The notes below the pieces were generated by a model. That model did not search any database. It was given only the letters and a program-made list of their open reading frames with translations, and was not told where the DNA came from. From Chloroherpetonaceae bacterium (GTDB lineage: Bacteria; Bacteroidota; Chlorobiia; Chlorobiales; Chloroherpetonaceae), in assembly GCA_028277445.1 (NCBI GenBank), contig JANQGG010000042.1, positions 1-64,000 of the forward strand: a DNA stretch of 64,000 bases. Reading direction: 5' to 3'. Numbering within the stretch: the first letter of the stretch is position 1; every line of letters begins with the position of its first letter. The position numbers and the translations under genes were made by a program. Positions 44,946-55,141 of the stretch are shown here, piece after piece.

Positions 44946-45134
44946 AGCAAAGCATGTGGAAAAAAAATTCCCTTTAAAATTGTAAATAGGCGACAAGGAG
45001 ATATTGCTAAATGCTATGCCGACCCAACACTCGCTTATAAAAAACTGGGTTGGAAAGCAGAATTGGGATTGGATAAGATGTGTGAAGATGTATGGCTATG
45101 GCAATCCAATAACCCAAATGGTTACAATACGTAG
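44946..45134 (+). pseudogene. galE: galE 3' remnant (UDP-glucose 4-epimerase C-terminus)
   Basis: An open frame reads [20 protein letters not shown], then [20 protein letters not shown], ending [13 protein letters not shown] and a TAG at 45132. This is the GalE C-terminus (KKIPYKIV, RRPGDIAECYADP and WQSxNPNGY are family signatures). Only about 63 codons remain and no start is available. It adjoins the broken IS110 gene without a gap. Confidence 0.9.
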
Positions 45135-45152
45135 TTAATTAAAAACCGCTAA

Positions 45153-46634
45153 ATGAAAAAAATATCGATCATAATCACCCTGCTATTATTTATCAATCCC
45201 ATACAAGCTCAAACAAAATTAGACTATCAAATAGAAACACATAACCATTTTTCAAATAATGTACCATTTTGGTTGAAAAGTAATCAAAATGGACGATATA
45301 GTACTGAGGATATAAACTCCCAATTAAACGGTCATATTCAAGGAACCACAACAATAACTTCGAAAGTCAGCCTATCGTATGGCGTAGAGGCTTTAGTTGA
45401 GAATAAAGGAATATATCACGATGTCTTTAGGTTTTTTCAGTACTATGCGAATATCAATACAGCTTATTTGGATTTAAAAATAGGTAAGCAGTATGACGAG
45501 AAACTAAACTTTGAACTTCTAAAGTCTGGGCAGCTTTTAAATTCCTCCAATGCAGAACCCATTCCAAAAGTCCAACTAAAAACACCAGGTTACATTCCTT
45601 TCCCATTTATACAGGATTATTTTGATTTTAAAGCTATGATGGCTCATGGTTGGTTGGAAAGTGAGCGTTTTGTAGAAAGCCCATATTTGCATGAAAAGTA
45701 TGCGTATTTAAAGGTCAAAAATATTTTACCAGTAGAATTTTACATTGGTTTGCAACATGCAGCCATGTGGGGAGGTTCGCATCCGGTATATGGAAAATTA
45801 CTGGACACATGGTCAGTGTTTAGAGATGTATTTTTAGCCAAAGCAGGAAACGATGAAACCTCACCAGTGGCAGATGAACAAGAAAACAGAACAGGCAATC
45901 ATATTGGAATGTATGACCTAGGCTTGAATTACAAGTATAATGATTACTCTTTTACAATATATCGACAGGTACTATTTGAAGATGCCTCTGGAAAAACTAT
46001 TCAGTTTTTTAGTGACGGATTATGGGGTTTAGAAATAAAACTGGGTCATAAAAACGCTTTTTTTCAAGGGTTTGTCATAGAGTTCATTAAAACCGATTAT
46101 CAAAGCGGGCCTGTTCATGATTTAGAGACTGAGCCTCGTTTGTTTGGCAACGATAATTATTTTAATAATTACTTATATCAATCAGGGTGGTCTTATTATG
46201 GGTTCACAATTGGAAATCCATTCATCACCTCGCCTATTTTCAATTTTAGAAATTCACTAACCGAAAAAGATGGAAAAACAATAGTGAGCCATTTCCCAAA
46301 TAACAGAGTGTTGGCATGGCATGTTGGATTAATGGGGGCGCTTTCCGATAAATTAAGCTACCGTTGGTTACTTTCATACTCATTGAATTATGGTTATTAC
46401 TATAGCACCGAAGAAGATTATAATGAGAAGGAAGTAATCATAAACGGAAAATCATACATCATAAGAGAGTTACCAGGGTTAAAACAATTTTCAACGATGG
46501 TGGAGCTTGAATTTCCTATAAAAATTATGGAATCAGAACTAAAAGCCACGACCAGAGTTGCATTAGATATAGGCGATCTTCTAGGTAATCGTTATGGGAT
46601 CTTTGTAGGATTATCCAAACATGGGGTTTTCTAA
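45153..46634 (+). CDS. Wzi-like capsule assembly outer-membrane protein
   Basis: A 493-residue protein with a signal peptide (KKISIIITLLLFINPIQAQT). The rest alternates aromatic beta-strands and turns, as in an outer-membrane barrel. PFWLKSNQNGRYS near residue 38, VEFYIGLQHAAMWGGSHPVY and HVGLMGALSDKLSYRWLLSY are the kind of blocks seen in the Cap_assemb_Wzi family of Bacteroidota. It probably anchors the polymer to the cell surface. It ends 3 bases before a terminator. Confidence 0.85.
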   Translation: MKKISIIITLLLFINPIQAQTKLDYQIETHNHFSNNVPFWLKSNQNGRYSTEDINSQLNGHIQGTTTITSKVSLSYGVEALVENKGIYHDVFRFFQYYANINTAYLDLKIGKQYDEKLNFELLKSGQLLNSSNAEPIPKVQLKTPGYIPFPFIQDYFDFKAMMAHGWLESERFVESPYLHEKYAYLKVKNILPVEFYIGLQHAAMWGGSHPVYGKLLDTWSVFRDVFLAKAGNDETSPVADEQENRTGNHIGMYDLGLNYKYNDYSFTIYRQVLFEDASGKTIQFFSDGLWGLEIKLGHKNAFFQGFVIEFIKTDYQSGPVHDLETEPRLFGNDNYFNNYLYQSGWSYYGFTIGNPFITSPIFNFRNSLTEKDGKTIVSHFPNNRVLAWHVGLMGALSDKLSYRWLLSYSLNYGYYYSTEEDYNEKEVIINGKSYIIRELPGLKQFSTMVELEFPIKIMESELKATTRVALDIGDLLGNRYGIFVGLSKHGVF

Positions 46635-46637
46635 ACG

Positions 46638-46670
46638 AAAAAGGCAACCATTAATTTTGGTTGCCTTTTT
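46638..46670. terminator. Bidirectional terminator between wzi-like gene and gap
   Basis: AAAAAGGCAACCA (46638-46650), a 7-base loop, then TGGTTGCCTTTTT (46658-46670). The 13-bp stem has A-run and T-run flanks, so it serves both converging genes. Confidence 0.92.
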
Positions 46671-46688
46671 ATTTAGAATTAAAATACT

Positions 46689-47738
<1,050 letters not shown>

Positions 47739-47828
47739 TCATAGCAGTACTTTTTAGTAGAACCGCTAAACATACAAAACATTAGCGCCACAAGCAATAT
47801 CCTAAGGGATGCAAACCAAAGAATTTAC

Positions 47829-49277
47829 TTAAATATTATGAGTTTCTTCCAAAAGCATGCTTTTTAATTGTATGATAAGTCCTCCAAAACTTCCATTGCT
47901 TAATACCAATAGCACATCGCCGGATTTTAAATGTTGTTTTAGAAACGAAACTATGCGTTCAACATAATTTTCAGGTTTAGGCAAAGGAACGGCATACCCG
48001 GTTTTGCCTGTTTCTTTGAGCACCTTTAGCATGGCCTGAGTATCCAGTCTTGCATCATCGCTATAACGCTCAGGGCGATTCACCGGACCCAAAACAACAC
48101 TATTGGCCAGATCAAACGCTTTAATAAAGTCATCCTGAAAGATGTTTCGTGTTGAGGTATTGGAACGCGGTTCAAAACAAGCAATAATTCGCCGGTTTGG
48201 GAACATTTGCTTTGCAGCTTTCAGCGTTTCGCGAATGGCCGTTGGATGATGGGCAAAATCATCAATCAACGTGAGGTTGTTTTGGTTGAACAGGACTTCC
48301 AGGCGTCGTTTTGGCGATGAAAACGACATTAACCCGTTTTGAATATCCATTAAGGATAATCCTACGGCATGCGATGCGGCAATGCATGCCAGCGCATTTC
48401 GGCAATTATGTTCGCCAAACAAGGGTGTTTCCAGACGGCCAATTTCATTATTATTATGCAATACTGTAAAACTGGTTCCACTGCGTGAAGTTTCTATATC
48501 TACGGCTCGCCAAGCGGCTTTTGGTTCAAGACCAAAACGTTCAACTTTGCAAAATGATTTCTGAGCGAGTTTTACTGCACCTTTATCCAGGCTACTAACC
48601 AAGAGCAAGCCGTTTTTGGGGATCAAATGAATAAGCCTGCTAAAAGATTGGTAAATGGCATCGAGATTGGGGAAAATGTCGGCATGGTCGAATTCAATGT
48701 TGTTGATTATGGCAAGATTCGGGCGATAATGGAGAAACTTGCTTCGTTTATCAAAAAATGCCGTATCGTATTCATCTCCTTCGATAACAAAGTATCCGTA
48801 GCCCTGATCTTTCAGGGTTTGAGTTGGTCGGCATCCGCAGTTAAAGTTGCGGTGGATGCCTCCGAGTAAAAAACCGGGTGAAAGATTTGCTTGATCCAGT
48901 AGCCAGCACAATAAAGACGTTGTGGTGGTTTTGCCATGCGTGCCTGAAACCACAATGGAATAATGTTGTTGGATCAGCTCTTGGCTTACAACTTCCGGGA
49001 GAGATTTTAAGATCATGCGTTTATTGAGCGCAGTTTCCAGTTCGGGATTGCCACGGCTGATGGCATTACCGACAACAATCATTGTGTTCAGATCATCGGG
49101 CAGGTGTGTTTCATCAAATGTATTGAAATACGTGATGCCTGATGAGGAAAGAAAATCGGACATGGGTGAATAAACCCCCGAGTCAGACCCGGAAACCTCA
49201 TGGCCAAGTTGGCGTAGTGCAACGGCAACAGAGCCCATAGCTGTACCGCCAATACCTATAAAATAATACGATGTCAT
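47829..49277 (-). CDS. mpl: Murein peptide ligase Mpl
   Basis: A 482-residue Mur-ligase-family enzyme that joins the recycled tripeptide L-Ala-gamma-D-Glu-meso-Dap to UDP-MurNAc. FIGIGGTAMGSVAVALRQLG is the nucleotide-binding start, SGTHGKTTTTSLLCWLL is the ATP loop, and the Mpl-type GGIHRNFNCGCRP and FAHHPTAIRETLKAAKQMFP are seen. FVIEGDEYDTAFFDKRSKFL and ACFEPRSNTSTR favour Mpl over MurC. It overlaps the sensor kinase stop by four bases (ATGA). Confidence 0.92.
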   Translation of the reverse strand: MTSYYFIGIGGTAMGSVAVALRQLGHEVSGSDSGVYSPMSDFLSSSGITYFNTFDETHLPDDLNTMIVVGNAISRGNPELETALNKRMILKSLPEVVSQELIQQHYSIVVSGTHGKTTTTSLLCWLLDQANLSPGFLLGGIHRNFNCGCRPTQTLKDQGYGYFVIEGDEYDTAFFDKRSKFLHYRPNLAIINNIEFDHADIFPNLDAIYQSFSRLIHLIPKNGLLLVSSLDKGAVKLAQKSFCKVERFGLEPKAAWRAVDIETSRSGTSFTVLHNNNEIGRLETPLFGEHNCRNALACIAASHAVGLSLMDIQNGLMSFSSPKRRLEVLFNQNNLTLIDDFAHHPTAIRETLKAAKQMFPNRRIIACFEPRSNTSTRNIFQDDFIKAFDLANSVVLGPVNRPERYSDDARLDTQAMLKVLKETGKTGYAVPLPKPENYVERIVSFLKQHLKSGDVLLVLSNGSFGGLIIQLKSMLLEETHNI

Positions 49278-52200
49278 GATGGCTTCGATTGAGCGGGAAA
49301 TTCAATAAAAAACGTTGACCCACGGTTTTTGCCCGAACTTTCAGCCCAAACACGTCCGTGGTGCAATTCAATCAGTTGTTTGACAATGGATAACCCTAAC
49401 CCGGTAGAGGATTCCCCACCGGTTGGCCGGGCTGAAAGTTTTTGAAATTTACCAAATAACTTTTTCAGATCATCTTCGGTTAAGCCAAGGCCCTCATCGG
49501 AAACCGAAAACCGAATACTTTCAGGATTTTTTTTAGGGCTTTTTTTCAATGATACGTTTATCGTTTTACCCACAGGCGAGTACTTAATGGCATTGCTCAG
49601 CAGGTTTTCAACAATTTCCCGCATGCGATGAGCATCGGCTTGGATGTAGCAATTGGATTCCAGGTCTAGCGAAAGAATTTGTTGTTTTTTTTCAAAGTGT
49701 TGCTGGAATTCGTTGCATACCATTGAAACAAGACCGCCAAACTCAAATGTTGTTTTATTAAGATCAAGCCTTCCGCTTTCTATGGCTGATGTATCCAACA
49801 AGTCTTTGATTAAGCCCACCATGTTTTGAGATGAGCGATATATGGCATCGCTCATCCGAGAAACCGTAGCCTGATTTTCGGCATCCTCTTTAATCAGTTG
49901 AGCGTAACCCAAAATGGTTTGCAGAGGATTTTTTAAATCGTGAGAAGCAATATTTAGAAATTGCGATTTAAGTTCATTAAGCTCTTTAAGTTCTTTATTG
50001 GAGCGCTCCAGGGCGTTTTTTTGCGCTTCAACTTCCGTTGTTCGTTGTTTTACCAAGGCTTCCAGTTCCAACTGGCGTTGTTTAAGTCGCTTTACATTTA
50101 AACGATTCAATCCATAACCTGAAAGACCTAACACAATAAGATATGCCAAATAAGCCAATGGGGTTTTCCAGGGAGCCGCTTCAATTATAAAATAAAAGGC
50201 AATGGGTTGAGCTAATTTTCCGTCATAATCTTTGGCTTGGATATGAAAGGCGTAAGAACCGGCGGGCAAGTTGGTGTATTCCTTTTGTGTTTGATGCAAC
50301 CATCCTGACGGCTCTTGATCAAATCCAATTAACCGGGTTTGAAACTGGGTTTCGTGTTCCCGTTTAAAGGTCAAGCATGCAAATTCAAAGGTGAGATGAT
50401 TTTGGTTGTAACGCAACAGCAGGGGATCCCTCTCAGAAGACGATATTAGCTTTTTGCGTTGAAGGCTGTCCAGATTCTCATGGATGAGTATTGAATTTAA
50501 CAAGGTATGATGTTGATCGTCTTTTAGACGTTGCTCTACAGGGTTTAGCATCGCTGCACCTTTTACAGTACCAAACCATAGACGGCCTTTTAAATCAACA
50601 AAAGAAGCGCCGGCATTGCCTTCCATAGATGGCAAGCCATCGTCTGTGGTATAGGTTTGAATCTGAACTTGCGATAAATTTTCGGATTTTTCTAGGTTGC
50701 TCAGCCGAAAAACCCCACGATTGGTTAGTCCATAGAGGTGACCAATACGGTCGATTTGCAATTGGTATATTACATTGTTTGGCAACGAAGGGTTTGTTTT
50801 CAGATGAAGATGCTCAAAATTTCCATTTTGCCATCGTGAAAGACCGCCGTTTGTACCAATCCATAAAACGCCGTGCCGATCATCTTGTAGAAGTGATCGT
50901 AAATCATTGTTGATCAGGCCATTTTCAGAATCTATGATTTTAATCTCATTTTCTTCAAGAATAACCAGGCCGCCACCCCTGGTGCCCACATACGTTGCTC
51001 CGTTTGGCGCATGCAGAATGGTGTAAATATAGTTCGAAGGAAAATTTGAGGTTGTGGTGTAAGTTTTCAAAGTTCGATGATCCCAAATTAACAGACCCTG
51101 ATCGGTTGTCCCGATATAAAGATTCCCATTTGGATGTGTGGCGATATCGGTGACGGTCAGATTTTCAAACCGTTCAGGATGAAACGGTGCAGGTTTCCCG
51201 GCTTTGAATTGATAGATTCCATTGTTGGTTGCCAAAAGCATTGTTTTGTTATTCAAAGGCTCAATATCGCGAATCGTAAGACCGGAAAGGTACGATGTGA
51301 AGTTTCCGTTTTTAGCATTGAACACACTCAATCCGGCAGTTGTGCCAAAGTAATAATTGCCACGAGAATCCTGGGCAATTGACCAAATCACCGGATGAAT
51401 TACCCTTTCGAAAGGGCTGAGGGATTTAAACGATTCCGGGTGCATGATGGACAAGCCGACTTCCGTGCCAATAAAAAGTTGCGATGACGAATGTTCATAA
51501 AAGCTTAGCACAACTTGGTTGGAAAGCCCCTCTGCTTCGGAAATCATTTCAACAGATTGTTTACTTAAAATTGAGATACCTTTATTTGTTCCTACATAAA
51601 TCCGGTTGTCTTTTCCATTGGCTAAACAGGTAATATAACGGCTTGGTAGTGTGAAATTGGCGTTTAATGACGTAACCATGCTCTGTTGAAGTTTGAACAA
51701 CCCATCGCCCTGCGAGCCGATTATAATGCCATGCAGTTGTGATTCCAGAATTGAGAAGATTTTAGCTTCAGATTTTCCAGGGACGGCAATTATAGAAAAT
51801 GTTGATGAATCAATTGTGATTATTTGGGCTGATGAACCGCAGTATAGTGTTCCGGAAGAGGCTTGCAGAATAGAAAAAACCGGGCGTTTAAGTTTAGGGT
51901 CGTTTAAATCTGTTGCGCCATAGGCTTTGGAAAAGCGTTGTTGATCAAAGACGATCAAGCCGGAGTCAGTGCCGATCAGCAGGTGGCCTTCGGTTTGTAG
52001 AGCTAAAGCGTAAATTTGTTTGGCCTCACTGTGTTTTGTGAGATCATAATTTTGCCAAAGCCAGTCTTTGGGTTTGGCATCTTGTTGGGGCATGAGTTTG
52101 TGAAGCCAACCGGCCGTTGTTCCTATCCAAATTGAGCCGTCGCCTGAGCAAACCAAGGCATTTCGAGATACCGCATTTGAAGCGTTTCTAAGTGGTAAGT

Positions 52201-52432
52201 TTAATGTTTGTAATCCAATCCCGTTATAAAATGCAATGCCATCCAGTGTTGTGATCCAAAGCCACCCACGCGAGTCTTCGGCTATATTGGTAATGCTGTT
52301 TTGCGGCAATCCCTGTTTATCGCTCCAGACTTGATGGATTTTTTTCAATGCATCATCAATATCCTTTCCGTTCAAAGTTGCCGGGAAAAGATGCATGAAA
52401 AAACATGTGATGAAAACAAATCCAAAACGCAT
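49274..52432 (-). CDS. Large periplasmic beta-propeller sensor histidine kinase
   Basis: A 1052-residue membrane sensor kinase. I choose the ATG at 52432, which gives a signal peptide (MRFGFVFITCFFMHLF); an upstream in-frame ATG at 52660 adds 76 unlikely residues. Periplasmic part: two seven-bladed reg_prop propellers built from units such as GLPQNSITNIAEDSRGWLWI and RSLLQDDRHGVLWIGTNGGL, then a Y_Y_Y domain (residues about 670-740, YTNLPAGSYAFHIQAKDYDG). A transmembrane helix follows near 760, then a coiled coil, HisKA with His831 in ASHDLKNPLQ, and HATPase_c with STGLGLSIVKQLIE. There is no receiver or AraC domain, unlike the hybrid systems of Bacteroides. No response regulator is adjacent. 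Downstream mpl is coupled by overlap. Confidence 0.9.
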   Translation of the reverse strand: MRFGFVFITCFFMHLFPATLNGKDIDDALKKIHQVWSDKQGLPQNSITNIAEDSRGWLWITTLDGIAFYNGIGLQTLNLPLRNASNAVSRNALVCSGDGSIWIGTTAGWLHKLMPQQDAKPKDWLWQNYDLTKHSEAKQIYALALQTEGHLLIGTDSGLIVFDQQRFSKAYGATDLNDPKLKRPVFSILQASSGTLYCGSSAQIITIDSSTFSIIAVPGKSEAKIFSILESQLHGIIIGSQGDGLFKLQQSMVTSLNANFTLPSRYITCLANGKDNRIYVGTNKGISILSKQSVEMISEAEGLSNQVVLSFYEHSSSQLFIGTEVGLSIMHPESFKSLSPFERVIHPVIWSIAQDSRGNYYFGTTAGLSVFNAKNGNFTSYLSGLTIRDIEPLNNKTMLLATNNGIYQFKAGKPAPFHPERFENLTVTDIATHPNGNLYIGTTDQGLLIWDHRTLKTYTTTSNFPSNYIYTILHAPNGATYVGTRGGGLVILEENEIKIIDSENGLINNDLRSLLQDDRHGVLWIGTNGGLSRWQNGNFEHLHLKTNPSLPNNVIYQLQIDRIGHLYGLTNRGVFRLSNLEKSENLSQVQIQTYTTDDGLPSMEGNAGASFVDLKGRLWFGTVKGAAMLNPVEQRLKDDQHHTLLNSILIHENLDSLQRKKLISSSERDPLLLRYNQNHLTFEFACLTFKREHETQFQTRLIGFDQEPSGWLHQTQKEYTNLPAGSYAFHIQAKDYDGKLAQPIAFYFIIEAAPWKTPLAYLAYLIVLGLSGYGLNRLNVKRLKQRQLELEALVKQRTTEVEAQKNALERSNKELKELNELKSQFLNIASHDLKNPLQTILGYAQLIKEDAENQATVSRMSDAIYRSSQNMVGLIKDLLDTSAIESGRLDLNKTTFEFGGLVSMVCNEFQQHFEKKQQILSLDLESNCYIQADAHRMREIVENLLSNAIKYSPVGKTINVSLKKSPKKNPESIRFSVSDEGLGLTEDDLKKLFGKFQKLSARPTGGESSTGLGLSIVKQLIELHHGRVWAESSGKNRGSTFFIEFPAQSKPS

Positions 52433-52544
52433 AAGTAAGTGGCCAAAAGATTGGATGAGGTTAATATACAAAAAGTCGATGCGAATGAATGAATTTGATC
52501 GTGAGGCAATTTTGCTATTAACCCGATGTTTGTTATAAGTATGC

Positions 52545-52605
52545 TGAGCGGAGCCGAAGCACTGCCGAACAGAACATTTAAAATCGGTCATTGAGCGGAG
52601 CCGAA
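52545..52605. repeat. Short dispersed repeat, two copies of TGAGCGGAGCCGAA
   Basis: Exact 14-base copies at 52545-52558 and 52592-52605. The surroundings (GCTGAGCGGAGCCGAAGC and CATTGAGCGGAGCCGAAATG) match phrases common in dispersed bacterial intergenic repeats. It is upstream of the sensor kinase gene. Confidence 0.6.
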
Positions 52606-52723
52606 ATGCTGATTTTTTTAGATATACACACCGGATTAATATTAACTCACACTGATCCATTCGGTGAGCGTATGATCATTTTTAGGGATTGTTATAAACT
52701 AATGATTAAACAGACTCCACCCT

Positions 52724-52753
52724 GGTCATGCCCCGATTGAGTCGGGGTATCCA
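52724..52753. repeat. REP-like hairpin
   Basis: CCCCGA (52731-52736), 5-base loop, TCGGGG (52742-52747), set in GGTCATG...GTATCC, the typical frame of dispersed palindromes of the 'gtcatgcc...ggcatcc' kind. Compare 58642. Confidence 0.65.
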
Positions 52754-53042
52754 GTAGCCAACTCTGTATATAGATCCTTCCAATTTGGATTGTTTTTTTC
52801 AATCAAATTAAGTTTCCACTTACCACGATATTTCTTTAAGCGCTTTTCCCTTTTAATTGCAGCTACGGAGTCATCAAATTGCTCGAAATAGATAAGTTTA
52901 TCCACACCATACCTCGTTTAAATCCATCTATAAATTTTCCGTTATGCTGCCAGAGACGCTTTATGATATCTGAAGTAAAACCAACATACAAAGCGCCATT
53001 ACGTTTGTTAGCTAGGATATAGATGTCGTATTTTTTTGCCAT
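52726..53042 (-). pseudogene. GIY-YIG endonuclease-like gene with one frameshift
   Basis: The frame from the ATG at 53042 reads MAKKYDIYILANKRNGALYV, then GFTSDIIKRLWQHNGKFIDG, the GIY-YIG fold of the UPF0213 group. After FKR near 52915-52925 the frame shifts. In the next frame YGVDKLIYFEQFDDSVAAIK, then REKRLKKYRGKWKLNLIEKN, then PNWKDLY completes the domain, with a stop at 52726. A single missing base explains it. The last codons run into a REP-like hairpin. Confidence 0.85.
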
Positions 53043-53050
53043 CGTTATGG

Positions 53051-53073
53051 ATCACCCGGATAAACCGGGTGAT
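53051..53073. repeat. REP-like hairpin
   Basis: ATCACCCGG-ATAAA-CCGGGTGAT, a perfect 9-base inverted repeat. It lies just upstream of the GIY-YIG remnant's start and inside the bracketed segment. A second stem (AAGTGAAA/TTTTCACTT) is at about 53087-53107. Confidence 0.7.
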
Positions 53074-53165
53074 GACATTAAGGCAAGTGAAATGATTTTT
53101 CACTTAAGAAAACATCAGCTATTCTGATTTTTAAACGATACACACCGGATTAATAATAGGGAAGG

Positions 53166-54995
53166 CTAATAGCGGATTTGGTTTCGCCCTTTTTGTTTGG
53201 CTTCGTAAAGTTTGTTATCGGCTAAAGAGATCATTTTTTCGTGGCTGTGAACGCTAATATCCGAAGTTATACCAATGCTGATGGTTACATGCAGATTTTT
53301 ATGAATGGCTTTCCAGTTGAAGGTTTCAATTGATTTGCGGATTTTTTCACAGGCTAAAATGGCTTTTTGGAGCGGTGTTTCAGGGAAGAAGAAGACAAAT
53401 TCTTCACCGCCATATCTGGAAATGGTGTCAATAACACGAGAATTTTGCTTAAAGATCACCGCCACTTGCTTGAGAACTTCATCACCGATTTGATGCGAAA
53501 AATTATCATTGACACGTTTAAAATGATCAATATCGGCAATTGCCACACTTAATGCGCTGTTATAACGTTTGGTACGCTCAAATTCCTGGGCAAGTAAGAA
53601 ATCAAGGTAACGTCGATTATTCAGGCCGGTTAAGGAATCCTCACGGGTTTGTTTTTCTAAAGCCTGAGTTTGTACGCGTAGTTGCTCTAAAAGCTGAGAT
53701 TTTTGTTCATTGGCTTCACGAAGCGAAATATTCAAACTTCGTAATCGCTCATAAGCAGCAGCGAGTTCTTCGTTTTTTAAACGATAGATTTCTTTTTCGT
53801 TTTGGGCTTGCTCAGATTCGTATCGAATTTTCAAAACGCGTGTTTTTTTAGTGATCTCGTTCTGAAAAAATTCATCTTTTAAGGCAATAAATTTTTTGCA
53901 GTGGTGAAGCGCCTGTTCAGGATCATTAATCAATTCATACGCTTCGGTGAGAGATTCATGAATTCGGTAAATTGATTCCTGATACGAGGCATTTTGTACC
54001 AACTCTAACGCTTGATTTAAAAACGTCAGTGCATGATTGCCATCAAGCTCTTTCAGATAAAGCCTCCCCAATCCTAATAATCCTTCAATCTGACCTTCAA
54101 GATCGCCGATCTCCTGGCTGAGCGATAAGCTATCCATAAAATATTGGCGAGCTTTAGCATCCTCATCCAGGCTTAGATACACATTCCCAATATTAACCAT
54201 CAACAATTCTTCGCCCCATTTGTCGTTAAGTTTGCGCGTGATCTCCAAACTATTGAAAAAATATGAGAGCGCTTTTTCATAATCTTTATTAAGGTGATAA
54301 AGGCTGCCAAGATTGTTGAGGCATGAGGTTTCGATGGTAACATCGTGGAAGTTCTGAATATTGGCCAGGCATTTGTGATAGTAATCCAACGCGTTTTCGT
54401 ATTCTTCCAACCGTTGATACACATTTCCGATATTGTTCAAACTACCGGCTTCGCCCCGTGCGTCTTTCATATCCTGGGCGATTTTTAAGCTTTGGATGTA
54501 ATACTCCATAGCATTGGCGTAATCGCCAATTTCCAAATAAATATTCCCAATATTATTTAATGAATAGCCTTCTTCGGAACGGTCGGATAGTTTTTTTCTA
54601 AGGTCTAAACTTTTTAGATGATACTCGAGCGCTAAATCGCAATTGCTTTGGCGATGATAAATGTTGCCTATAGTGTTATAAGAGACGGCTATGCCATGAT
54701 CATCCTTAATCTTTTTGAAAAGAAGCAAAGCATCTTCAGCATATGTTAATCCTTTTTCAAAGTCTGATAGCCAGAACAGGGCTTCACCGAGGATGGATTT
54801 GCTGGCTGCAATTTGATGGTCATCGCGATTTTTTTCAGCAATAAGCTCCGCTTTTTTTGCTAATTCCAGCGCTTGTTGTGGATTTTTTTTTCGAAGCGCC
54901 CAGGCTTCTTTATTTAAATCTACTGAGCTTTGAAAACTCTCGGTTGGATTTAATGAAGTTACAGTGTCTTTTATGATTGCTTGCTTTTTGGCCAT
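53166..54995 (-). CDS. TPR-containing diguanylate cyclase
   Basis: A 609-residue cytoplasmic protein. Residues about 30-330 hold eight or more tetratricopeptide repeats (for example YNTIGNIYHRQSNCDLALEY and SLNNIGNIYLEIGDYANAME), then a coiled coil (380-440) and a GGDEF domain. The active-site motif is GGEEF at 529-533, preceded by RVID at 520-523, the inhibitory site, so c-di-GMP synthesis with product inhibition is expected. The TPR part probably binds a partner. No transmembrane segment. A second such gene lies 147 bases upstream. Confidence 0.95.
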   Translation of the reverse strand: MAKKQAIIKDTVTSLNPTESFQSSVDLNKEAWALRKKNPQQALELAKKAELIAEKNRDDHQIAASKSILGEALFWLSDFEKGLTYAEDALLLFKKIKDDHGIAVSYNTIGNIYHRQSNCDLALEYHLKSLDLRKKLSDRSEEGYSLNNIGNIYLEIGDYANAMEYYIQSLKIAQDMKDARGEAGSLNNIGNVYQRLEEYENALDYYHKCLANIQNFHDVTIETSCLNNLGSLYHLNKDYEKALSYFFNSLEITRKLNDKWGEELLMVNIGNVYLSLDEDAKARQYFMDSLSLSQEIGDLEGQIEGLLGLGRLYLKELDGNHALTFLNQALELVQNASYQESIYRIHESLTEAYELINDPEQALHHCKKFIALKDEFFQNEITKKTRVLKIRYESEQAQNEKEIYRLKNEELAAAYERLRSLNISLREANEQKSQLLEQLRVQTQALEKQTREDSLTGLNNRRYLDFLLAQEFERTKRYNSALSVAIADIDHFKRVNDNFSHQIGDEVLKQVAVIFKQNSRVIDTISRYGGEEFVFFFPETPLQKAILACEKIRKSIETFNWKAIHKNLHVTISIGITSDISVHSHEKMISLADNKLYEAKQKGRNQIRY

Positions 54996-55141
54996 CTAAG
55001 GTAATCCAATTGTGTCAGACTGATGATTGCATTTAGAACAACAAAAAAACTGGGTAAAAACATTCAGAATGGATTTACCGGATTGATTAGGTATGATAAG
55101 GTAACTGAGAATATACGGATAAATTGATTAGGATAACAAAA

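Larger units (their letters stand above)
52624..53155. repeat. 18-bp direct repeat bracketing the GIY-YIG remnant
   Basis: ATACACACCGGATTAATA occurs exactly at 52624-52641 and 53138-53155. Each copy is preceded by a CTGATTTTT block. The bracketed 500 bases hold the GIY-YIG pseudogene and several REP-like hairpins. Confidence 0.75.

Noticed and set aside
50629-51923. Several plus-strand ORFs of 76-94 residues inside the sensor kinase gene
   Set aside because: Antisense shadows created by the repeated propeller blades; no independent support.
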